Positions 1-9,800 of a stretch of 64,000 nt of DNA are shown piece by piece. Numbering within the stretch: position 1 is the stretch's first letter; every line of letters starts with the position of its first letter. The position numbers and the translations under genes are program-made. The notes below the pieces were generated by a model. It was not told the origin of the DNA and ran no database searches. It saw nothing but the letters and a program-made list of their open reading frames with translations. The DNA lies in contig CP084608.1 of NCBI GenBank assembly GCA_025917655.1, positions 1,054,001-1,118,000 of the forward strand, given 5' to 3'. This stretch comes from Chlorella sorokiniana. Taxonomy: Eukaryota > Chlorophyta > Trebouxiophyceae > Chlorellales > Chlorellaceae.

Positions 1-2627
1 TGATGGATCCCACCACGATGACGCAGCCCAGCAGGGGCAGCACCAGGAAGCGCACGCCGACCACCGCCAGCGCCGCACGCACGCCGACGCTCCGGGTGCC
101 GGGGCCGGGGGCCTGCCGGTGCCCGGGAGGGGGTTGTGTGTGGGGGGGGCGCGTGCGCGGGAACAGGGGGTCAAAGTTGAGCAAATCATGCAGCAGAGGC
201 AAGGCACACGAGAAGCTCTGCTCATGCTGGGGAGGAGGGCGGGGCGGAGGACGGCAGGGTCGAGGAGGCAGCGCCTCCGCCCCGCCCCCCTCGCGCATCG
301 CTGCCGCATCCCCTGCCCCGCCTTGTGCAGCCTCACCCAGGCCATGGACGCCCCCAGCACAAAGGAGGCCACAAAGACGCACGAGTTCTGCAGCGACTTC
401 ACCGCGCCCGTGATGAAGCCCAGGGCCGCGCTCTGCCGGGAAGAGGTGGTGGTGGTGGTGGTGGTTCATGATGGTGGTGGGGTGGGCGGGTGGGATGAAG
501 GGTGGAGTGGGTGTGTGTGGGGGTGGGGGACGGAAGTCGGAGCGCCGCTTGCAGCGTGCAGGTCCGGGGCTTGCTTGTGCTGGAAAGCAGGATCGCTGAG
601 CAGCTGGCTGTCGCCTTGCTCGAGGGGCCTCAGGCCACCCGGCGGCCCCCTCACCTGCACGGGGAAGAAGAGGTCTTTGATGGGCTTGGCGCAGGCGATG
701 CCCAGGCTGATGATGGCTGTCACCGTGGGCAGGATGAGCACGTACCTGGGAAAAGGGGGAGGGGCAGCGGTTGAACAAGCTTGCAAATGCCCTATCAGCT
801 GCACCTTGGTGCCATGCACCTGATCAGACTGGGCCGGGCGGGATGCGCGTCAGGCTGTTCAGGCCTCACTCGTAAATGTACAGCCACAGGCCGCGACCAA
901 CGCGGTACGGCAGGCTGCGCGGGGACGCTGCGCTGCCCCTGCGTCGGCCACGCCCGCTGCCGCCTGCTCGTCCCCCTCATCTTCGTCAGCGTCCTCCCCT
1001 GCGTCGAGCGGCTTTGTAGGCCTGCCACAGCTGCCCTCAGAGGGCACGGCGACCTGCCCCGACTCTGCTCGGTCCAGCTGCTTCTGCTCATCCGTCTCCG
1101 CTTCCGTTGCCGCTGCCCCCTGCCCGGCTTCCACCCCCGTCGGCCCCTTTACCGCCGCCAGGCGGGGCGATGCCCTGCCGCTGCCTGCTGCTGCCCCAGT
1201 GCCGCCGGCGTTGCGTGGGCCCAGGCTGAGAGAGTGGGGCGCCGAGGCGGCCTTGCTGAGCTGCAGCACCGCCGCGTCTCCCACCGCCGCCAGCTCCGTT
1301 GCGGTTGACTGGCTGGACAGCCGCCTGCTGGCTATGCGCAAAGTCTTGCTGGACAGGCCCCGAATCACCTCAACAAAGCTGCGAGGCGGCTCTCGCGCTT
1401 CACCATCAGCCACTTGGCGATGGGGACTGCGGCGGTGAGGGCAGGGAATGGCGGGCTGACGCAAAGCAGGGGGCGTCGGCAGCACCAGGCTGGCGGAAAC
1501 TGGCCATCAGCCAGAGCGAAACCCAGCGCCAGGGCCCGACTGCTGAGGCACGCAGCAGCCAAGCCAGCTGGCTGCCATGCAGCAGGAGCCAGTCAACGGC
1601 CAGCCGCCGCTCACACCCAAAAACTTGATTGACGGCGGAGGAGATGGCGACGTAGGTCCATCCGATGGACACACACTGGTCTCCAAGGGCTGAAGGTGCA
1701 AGGGGAGGGGTGGGCACGGCAGCAGCCGCGGACCAGGCGGCTGAGGCTGGGGGCTACTGGAGCGCTGCAAGTTGCAGACCAGGGCTGCGGGCGCACTGCA
1801 AACGTGACGTTGGGCAGCTTGAAGGCTGCGAGTGCACCCCACAACCCCGCTGCCCCGTCAGGGGCCCACCTTGGTAAAACGGCATCTTCTGCTGGTTGCA
1901 CACGGCAGTGGTGATCATCAGGGGCAGGCTGCAGGCGCGGGGGATCAGCGGAAGGTTGGCCTCACCGACAGGGCGAGGGGTGCACACGGGGCTGGTGGTC
2001 GCCCTGCAGCGCAGCTTGCCTGTTGAGGTTGGCGAAGCCGGTGGAGGCGATGACGTGGTAGCGCAGCGCGCGCGGCACCCCGTCACCTCGTTGATCACCC
2101 AGCCCAGCGCCATGCCCACCACCATGCTGATGAAAGCGGGAGAAGCGGGGGGGGCAGCAAGGAGATGGGGGGGCGGGCAGGGCTATGTTGTCCTACGCCC
2201 TGCACACTGATCCAGGCAGGATTCCCCCAGCGCTGCACCCAGGCATCCTCAAAAGTTGGGTGCAGGGGCCAAGCAGAGATGCAAGCACAGCATTCAGCTG
2301 ACCGACACGCTGGCAGGCTCGCGCTTGCGAGCCGCCTGCTCGCCGCGTTCCCCACCCCGCCCCACTTCACCCCGCCGCCCACCTGACGGTGGTGTTCATT
2401 GCGTAGGGCCAGTAGGAACCGATGGTGGAGGCGGACACGTTGCTCACGATGTTGATGAACACGACGCAGGGCAGGAGCAGGTTGAAGGCGATGGTGCTGA
2501 GCGAGCGGCGCATGTCCTTGGTCATGGTGCCCTTGCGCGTGTACCAGACGCCCGGCACCATGGTCAGGATGAGCTGGACCACCGACAGGAAGGAGGAGAG
2601 GATGAGAATGGGGCTGAAGCCCTCCAT
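1..2627 (-). CDS. PIN-LIKES (PILS) / auxin-efflux-carrier-family membrane transporter, 3' end missing
   Basis: A polytopic membrane carrier of the Mem_trans (auxin efflux carrier) superfamily. In plants PILS proteins sit in the ER and affect intracellular auxin; the substrate here is unknown. The ATG at 2627 opens an exon (to about 2390) with hydrophobic helices and the motif FNLLLPCVVFINIVSNVS, characteristic of these carriers. Later exons at about 2040-2130 (VVGMALGWVINE), 1870-1975 (a stretch with PLMITTAVCNQQKMPF, like the PILS loop before the hydrophilic region) and 1630-1680 follow. The exon at about 870-1480 encodes a long acidic/Ala-rich cytoplasmic loop. Exons at 653-746, 331-440 and 1-110 bring more helices (YVLILPTVTAIISLGIACAK; RFLVLPLLGCVIVVGSI). 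The gene runs off the left edge, so its C-terminus is missing. Family assignment is firm; several exon limits are approximate. Confidence 0.8.
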
Positions 2628-3724
2628 GGGGGCCTGCAGCACGCGCGGGGCGGTTGGCAAGCGGCAGGACTGGGGTGCGGCGGGTGGGGGTGGGGTGGGG
2701 GCGCCCGGCGGGCCGTCCCAGGCCGACTGGCAGGTTTACAAGCGTGAAACACCTGTTTGTGTATCGCTGGCGGCCGTGGCGGCGGCAGGAATAGCCCTTG
2801 GAGAAGGGTATTAAGCCGAGCGCGGCAGGTGGCCCTCGGACTCGTGAAGTCCGGTTTCGATGACGGTTGCAAGTTTGAAGTAAGCCAACCGAGGGCCAAC
2901 TGCGAACCCAGCCCGCCGGGGCTCCCAACCCCAAATTGCGGGAGCGGCCAAACCCGCTCTCTGCGCTCTTGCGCTTCCGAAACAAGTCGCCTGTGCGCCT
3001 GCAAGACAGCGGGCCAGGTCACATCACGAAACAGCGAGGACAGCACCATGCCAACTGGCCAACATTGGCGGCAGGGCGGCACCGCCTGACGAGGCACTCG
3101 CACCCCTTTTGGCCTTGGCTCTCTATTGCGGCTGTTGTCAATTGGAAGTGACAGTACAGGGGTATCAGATTTTCGTAATCTGCCAACCCTCGGCCTTGCA
3201 GCGCAGCCCAGTATACTCTGCAATCACGCCGCTCGAGTTTACGGCAGCGGGGCGGTAACAGCGGCGCTTGCAGCTAGTCTGGTGCAGATTTTCAGTGTTA
3301 CGGTGCTTGAGGGAATGGTTTCAAGCTCTCGTCCATGTTGAACGACATTCGCCCAAGTTGATTGTTGTGAAATTTACCAGCTGGCGGTCATTTGCAGCCC
3401 ACAGGGCAGCTTACAGCTGGCGGCCACCAGTTGACTGGATGCCTGTGCCCCTCCACAGACACCTTGAAGGCGTGCGCCTCCGCCGATGGCCTCTGTTGTT
3501 CATCCTGCATACCGATGCCCCCACTGGCCAATCCGCCAGGTGGCACTGCCCCTGCGGAAAAGGCGCCAAGTGTTAATGGCTGAACCCTAGCTGCATGCTG
3601 GCACATTTTACTAGAGCTTGGGTGCAGTTCTGCCCCGATCATAGCAAAAACTACAACTACTCTGTCAAAAACATTCACAGAGGGCATACAAAACATGCGC
3701 CGCGCTGACAGCCGCCAGCCAGGC
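2628..3724. other. Intergenic region between divergent-end neighbours, no gene seen
   Basis: This 1.1 kb stretch should hold the promoter and 5' UTR of the PILS gene and the 3' UTR of the small LEA-like gene. Short open frames on both strands show no recognisable domain or consistent splice structure. The sequence from about 3130 to 3720 is less GC-rich than the exons, as expected for non-coding DNA here. A minus-strand TGTAA lies at 3411-3415, about 310 bases past the LEA-like stop, and could be its polyadenylation signal. Confidence 0.5.
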
Positions 3725-4313
3725 TCAGCAGTGTGGCTCCTTCATGTCGCGAGTGGCCGGCAGCGCCTGCTTCACAGTGTCCACGGCACTCTGCAGGGGA
3801 GCAGACAGGATTGATTCATGGTGCTTGTGCCACAGCACCCACGCGCCAGGGGGTCGAGGCCAAGGCGCTGGCAGGGCCCTGTCGGGGCCCCGCCTCGTCG
3901 AGAGGCAGGAAGGGCGCGCACCGCAGCAGCGTCCTTCACAGACTCCATGACGCCGCCAGACCCTGCATGGTGCGAATTCACAAGGCATGTACACCTGGGA
4001 CACACAAGTTCATGCAAATGTCAACAGCGACTTGGGGCGGCCCACATGAAGGCCCCTGCCAGCAGCTGCTCACCCTCGCCTTGCGCAGCCTCGCGCCCAG
4101 GGCCCATATCGGCCTGTTGCTGCATGGCGTCTGCATTATGGGGCGACACAAAAGGGGTATGTTGGGAACAATGACTGGCAGCAGAAGCGCACACTGCAGG
4201 GGCCGCTGTGCGTGCAGCCCACCGTCCAACGACTTGTCTGGAAAGTTCTGCTGAGCGTCCTTCACCATGTTCTGGGTGCCCTCATCCTGGCCGATCATGG
4301 GGTCGGCAGACAT
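3725..4313 (-). CDS. Small hydrophilic LEA-like protein (84 aa), four exons
   Basis: Four minus-strand exons join in phase with GT-AG introns: 4313-4223, 4130-4074, 3962-3922 and 3790-3725, totalling 255 bases including the TGA. The 84-residue product begins MSADPMIGQDEGTQNMVKDA and ends ATRDMKEPHC. It has no membrane segment or signal peptide and is rich in Ala, Asp, Gln, Lys and Met. Amphipathic repeats such as SVKDAAASAVDTVKQAL resemble the 11-mer logic of group 3/LEA_4 proteins, which protect cells during drying or freezing, but no family signature is certain. A TATA-like sequence lies about 112 bases upstream of the ATG, supporting this start. The name is based on composition; the gene model itself is well supported. 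Confidence 0.72.
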
Positions 4314-5073
4314 GGCGCTCAAAGTTGGACGGGCTTGCTGAGGGACGCAGACAAACAGGCGGTAGCCGGTGGGGCCGCTGATCCAATCGCGCAGCCTGCA
4401 CTGGCTAGATGGTGGAAACGACGTTATAAATAGCAAGTTGACAACCATGCATGGTTCATGCATGGCTTCGCCATGGGTGCCACATTCTGCAGCCTTTATG
4501 CTTGGTACAGGGCTGCTGCTTGCCGCGTGCTGGCGACGCACAGCGGACAGCACGTCGTGCTGTGGTTTTAGCCGTGGGGCTTGATCCTGTTGCGGCGGCA
4601 CCGCTGTGCTGTGATCCAGACCCTTGCAAAGCCGTGAGACAGCATGCTAGACAGCTGGAGCGTGCTTTGCTATTCATACACACGCTGTTTGTGAGTGACG
4701 CCGCCACTGGCAGTCAGGCGGAAGCTGGGCGGTGGCGGCAGGTGCCTCACATTTTGTGAGCAGACCTGAAGCCCGAGTGGTTGCCACCCTCCCCTGCTGT
4801 CTGCCACTAAAGTTTGAGGGGCGGTCCAAGGGTTTGGCTGGTGCTGCCAGGGAGTCGCAGAGCCTGCAGGCTCACCGATCAGGACACGCACCTTGGTCTG
4901 CAGCGTCACTCCTGAGAAGGTCTTCAGTGTTCAAGTGCTGCTGACTGCTGGACCGGCTCTTCGTGAGCCTTCCATGGAAGAAAGGTACCAGGCCGCGTAC
5001 CATGCAGCACTTTGAGCAGCATGCCTCTTCTCGATTGCTGTTCGCGGCCAGTTTACTGCAGAGAAAGCAAGAA
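4314..5073. other. Intergenic region upstream of two divergent genes
   Basis: About 760 bases lie between the divergent starts of the LEA-like gene (minus) and the PARP-finger gene (plus). Both promoters should be here. No exon with a recognisable domain was found on either strand, although an upstream non-coding or short coding exon of the PARP-finger gene near 4960-5070 cannot be excluded, because that frame is open. Confidence 0.45.
4425..4432 (-). promoter_or_regulatory. TATA-like box of the LEA-like gene
   Basis: Read on the minus strand the sequence is TATTTATA in an otherwise GC-rich region. It lies about 112 bases upstream of the ATG at 4313, a plausible distance for a core promoter plus a short 5' UTR. 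It is a sequence match only. Confidence 0.4.
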
Positions 5074-6539
5074 ATGGGGCCCGCGGGCACGTACTTGGTG
5101 GAGCTTGCACGCTCAGGCCGCTCAACGTGCCAGACCTGCAAGGAGCAGATTGATCATGTGAGCTCAACACAGGGTTGTGCAGCACGGAGCCCAGGCACAT
5201 AGCTCGTGGCATGGACCTCTGCCTGCCGGCCGCTGCCATTCAAACAGGCTGGCGCTCGAGTGCCCTCGCTGCGGCCGTGCTCCTGTGCTCTTGCAGGGTG
5301 CGCTGCGCCTTGGTGTGCTCGTCACCTTTGGGGATGGACTGCCGTTTTGGAAATGGCGTCACTGGTGAGCCTTCGTCTGTTGTCTGCAAGCTCCCTGGGC
5401 CTTGTGGGTGCTGTCACTTCCCTCTGCATGCAGAGGTTGCGCAACCGCTGCACAGCCTCCACCAGCTGCATACCTTCCCTATGCAGGGAATGCGTGACGC
5501 TGCGCGTGGTGCAGAACATGGCGGGGCCGGACAACCTCGATGGCCTGCAGGACCTGGACCCAGAGCACCAGGCAAGGGGGTCTGTGGGGGCGACGCACAG
5601 CTGGCAGCCCTGCTCTCCTCTGCCCGTGTGGCTGAAGCCTGGCTCGGTGCAAGCTGGCACGCAGCGCACGTGCCCATCCTGTGAACGCACAACGTGCCTC
5701 ACATGCTGCGACCCGCAGGAACGCGTGCTCGACGCCTTCAACAACCCGCCACCGCCGCCGCAGCGCAAGCCTCGCAAGGCGCAGGCGCATGCAGAGGAGG
5801 GCGCCGTCAGCAGTGCAGAGCCGCTCCCAAGCGGCAGGGCAGGCCGCGCGAGGCCAAGGCACGGGAGCAGGCGCAGGCTGCGCTTGCTCAGCAAACCACC
5901 CCGGCGCCCATGCCGCAAGCCATGCCCTTCCCCCTTTCCTGTGCGGCCCCGACGGGCAGCTGCTGCCCTGCCTCCTGCCGCTGCTGCCTCACCTGGGAGC
6001 CGTGTCGCCCACGGACCTTCCCCTGGTGAGAGCGGCGGTGGGCCGCGTCGCTGACGGTCGTCGACCAGCAGCTGGCATGGTCAACACGCTCTGCCTCGCC
6101 CCTGCATGCAGATGCTGTGGAACATGGCAGAGCGCCAGGGGCTGGTCGGCAGCTCAGCCCTGGCAGCGCAGCCCACTGCCTCTGCCTTTGCACGACTGGC
6201 CGGGCCCACAAAGGAAAGCACGCCGCAGGAGCTGGTGGATCTGACTCAAGAGGAAGCGCTGGAGGCAGGCTGTGGCGAGGAGCACTTGAAGGTGAGCGGC
6301 CGTTCGTGTGGCTGCGGAGCGGCAACGAGCACCTGCTGCAGCGCGCTTCCAGTTGAACTGCGGCCCCGGCTAGACCTCGGCTGTCGGGCTCTGCCATCTC
6401 CCCACGTGCAGCCTGCCCCCAAGACTCGTGCTGCCCGCAAGAAGAACGCCCGCAGAGTGGCAAAGGCGGGATCAGACGACGAGTGGGTCCCGGGGCCTCG
6501 CCCGTCAAGAAACGGGCCACCCGGCGCCGCCGCGCATAA
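5074..6539 (+). CDS. PARP-type zinc-finger protein (single finger, no PARP catalytic domain)
   Basis: Exons 5074-5157, 5297-5364, 5487-5571 and one starting at 5719 join in phase. They rebuild one zf-PARP domain: YLVELARSGRSTCQTCKEQI, then GALRLGVLVTF..GLPFWKWRHWEC, then a VVQNMAGPDNLDGLQDLDPE tail. The zinc ligands CxxC and HxxC are all present. Such fingers bind DNA nicks and breaks in PARP1, DNA ligase 3 and plant ZDP. Later exons (about 6110-6291 and 6415 on) are helical then basic, with KTRAARKKNARR and a Lys/Arg-rich end suggesting nuclear location. No ADP-ribosyltransferase, ligase or phosphatase domain follows. The intron after 5571 appears to use a GC donor (AG|GCAAGG). The last exon changes frame at the G run 6492-6495; restoring one G gives a basic C-terminus ending at TAA 6537-6539, whereas the frame as written stops at 6591. 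The exon from 5719 to about 6040 is also uncertain. Confidence 0.75.
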
Positions 6540-6669
6540 AGAGGGAGGAGGCTGGAAGGACTGCAAAGTTATGCATGTATCATGTAGATGAACACCGTGC
6601 ACACGTATTGTGCTATGCATCACGCGTACCGTAGCGTTTCACTGCATAATTAAGCGGCATGCTCTGCTG

Positions 6670-6674
6670 TGTAA
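6670..6674 (+). terminator. Putative TGTAA polyadenylation signal of the PARP-finger gene
   Basis: TGTAA is the usual polyadenylation signal of chlorophyte nuclear genes. This copy lies about 80-130 bases past the stop of the upstream gene and before the next start at 6868, on the correct strand. It is a short motif and may be chance. Confidence 0.35.
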
Positions 6675-6867
6675 TCGTCGCGACTGCGCGGGAAGCACGC
6701 CAGCGCTGTGATGCGCTGCTGTCCTCGCACATGGAAACCCAGCGTTTTATTGCATGCCGCTGCATTAATCCGTCCTTCATCATCCGCTTGCCTGTTCCCA
6801 GCGTCCATCGGCCTGAATACCCGTACACTTGGCGGGTAGGGATGCGCAACTCCCTAGAGCGGTGACC

Positions 6868-9800
6868 ATGGGGGTGCTGCGGGCCTTTACAATCGAGGCA
6901 AGCCGTTGGAAGCACACCGCAAGGCTCGCAGTTCAGTGGATCACTCGAAACACAGGTATAGTTTTTCAGGCCTGCTCCCTGCCGCGCTGCCCTCGCTGCT
7001 CGACCCTCAGTATTACCGGATGGCAAATGTGGACTGTGTGCGCTATGCAGTGGGGGTTGAGGCCTGCGTGCCCTGCTACCCGCCCTCCCAGCGGCGGCAT
7101 TGTAAGGCGGCCCGGCGGCCCTTGGGGCAGAGTGGCATTACAAGTCCAACAGCATGCCAGGTTGGCTGCCTTCCACCCTCTCCTTGCAGGCTACACCGCC
7201 GAACAGCTGGCGGCGGGGCTGCAGGTGGGGCTGGGCGCGTTTGTGCTGATGGCTGCGCTGTCGCCGCCGCCCGTGTGGCGCGCGCTGAGCCTGGAGCCCG
7301 CCGACATCTCCCCCGTCTACGCGCTGGTCACCTTTTGCGTGGTGCTGCAGCCCAAACTGGGTGCGCGGGGCGGGCTCAGGAAAAGCAAGCATGCACCCGC
7401 CTGAAGCTGCAAAGGCGAGGGTAGGGGGTGCTGGATGGGGGCTGGCCCGCAGCAGCAACGGGTGGGCAGCGGCGCCCCATGCAGGTGGCCTAGCACCCAC
7501 CAACCGCCTCCCTTTGCAGGCACGGCCTCGCAGTTTGTGCTCATGCGCGCGGCGGGCGCGGTGGCGGGCGGGCTGTGCGGCCTGCTGTGCATGTACGTGA
7601 CGTATGCCGCCAACGGCGCTCCTACGCGCCCACCCCCACCAAGGCCGCCGTCATGGTCACCCTGCTGTCCTGCCTGTCCTTCGTGTTCTCGCTGTACCGC
7701 TTCCGCTACCCGCGCTACTGGTTTGCCTTCACTGTGGCCACCTTCAGGTGCGGCGGCGGCGACGGCATGTGTGTGTGGGGGGATGGGGGCGTTTGGGGGA
7801 ATTGTGGCCACTTGTGGCAGCCCTGACCTCCCCCAAGCGTCTCTGCAGGCGGAGGCTGGCTGTCCACTTAAGATGGCGCGCATCCCCTCCCCCTTGTGCC
7901 TCCCTGCAGCATGCCCATGGTTGCGTTGAATCCCTTCCACCAGGACTATGTGGAGTGGCGGGCCCTGTTCTACTGGTGGCTGCAGGCGGCGCTGGGCGTG
8001 GGGCCGCCGCCGCCGCCGCCGCCCTCGTCTTCCCCGTCACCGCGGGTGGGTGAGCCTGGGGTGCGCGCGCGTGGGGGAGGGAAGGAAGGGGTGTGGCGCT
8101 CAGCACGTCACTACCGGCGCAGAGCAGCCAGCTGCAACCCTGTTGATGCGTGTGATGTGCGCCCTCGCCGATGCGCGCTTGCATGTGGCAACCTCGCTGC
8201 CGCCGTGCCCCCAGGGCGCAAGGTGCGGCTGAAGACGGCGGAGGCGCTGCGCCAGCTGGCGGCCCTCACCGCCGCCGCCGTGCAGTACGCGGCCTCCGCG
8301 CCGCTGGGCAAGGACGGGATGGCGGCGGGGGCCAGCGGCCTGCTGGATGGGCGGGAGGCGGTGGATACAGGTGCGGCGGCAGCAGCGGGCGGCACCGAAT
8401 GGCTGATCTGGGGCCCTTGCGCTTGTTCGGAACCCGACAGCTCACGACTCAGCTCTGCAGTGCACAAGGTCCCCCTCCCACCCCCCAACAACCATCCTGC
8501 TGCCGCTGCGCATGCCACATGCAGGCCTCTGTGACGCCGTCAGGCCCCTGCTGGATGCCGCGGCCGCCATCGGCGCCAACCTGACCCAGACGCGCACGCT
8601 GCTGGGGGTGGTGGGAGCTGAGTGGAACGTGTATGCCGAGGGTGAGCGCCAGGCACTGCTCCCAGCGCCAGCGCCAGAGTCCAGACCCGCGTCCGTCCTC
8701 AGAATCCTTTCTCCTTCTCCACGTGGGCGCACGTAACCGGCTGCGGCGCCAGGCTGCGCTTGCTTGTGCCCGGCTTGCTGTCAGGCCGGTGTCTGCGGTC
8801 CTGCAGCCCCCTAGTGATGACTGGGCCCTGCACCCCCCCCCCGGCCCGCAGCCCACACCTTCCCCGAGAGGCCTACGAGATCCTGCTGCACATCAACCGC
8901 GCCGCGCTGTCCTCCCTCACCGCCCTGCTCTATCCACTGCAGAGCGGGCGCCTGGCACTCAGGTGGGGCGGTTTGGGGGCGGTACGGGGGGTGGGGGGGG
9001 GCACGAGGCCTGGCAGGAAGGGGGGGACGGGGCTGCTACCCACACACCCTGCCGCCGGTCATCCCTGCTTTTGATCACCCGCACCGCAAAAGCGCCCCCC
9101 TCACCCCCCACAGGGCGGTGCACACGATGCAGCGCGAGTTCTGCGCCGCCGCCGACCTGCTTGCTGCCTGCCTGTCGGCGGCGGCCGACTGCGTGGACCG
9201 CGGGGCGCCCTACGGCGAGGCCCTGGGTGGGTGCAGGGGGCTGGGGTGGGGGCCAAGAGCCGGCCGCCCGCCAGCCCAAGCAGCGTCGTGTGTGTGGTTG
9301 TGCGTGATTGGGAGGCGGAGGGGAGGACATCGCCACCTTGTTTCCTTCTCGAACGAATGGCGTCAGCCTGAAGCCCTGCTCCTGCGCCCCCTCGGCAGGC
9401 GCGCTGCGGGCGATGGAGGCGCGGTGGCAGGCCCTGGGGGCTGTGCCCCGCCTGCACTCCTCGTGGGGCGAGGCCGAGGTGCTGAGCAGCGACATGCTGG
9501 TGGCCACGCTCTTCACGCTGGGAACGCGGGTGCGGGGGTGCTGGAGCGGGTGCGGGGGTGCTGGAGCAGCGGCACAATTGGTGCCACCAAGTCTTTTCAG
9601 CAGCACAATGGAAAAGGGGGGTGTGCACCGGGAGGCTGACCTGGCGGCGGGGAGCGGCATGCAGCCGTCGCTTCCCCACACTTGCACGCCTCCCCCTGGC
9701 CCCCTTATGCGGCGTGCTGTCGAGCTTGCCTGATGGTTGACTGCTAGCCGCCTGACAGCTGCTGCCGCTGGCCCGCCGCCCAATTGCCCACCCCACGCCG

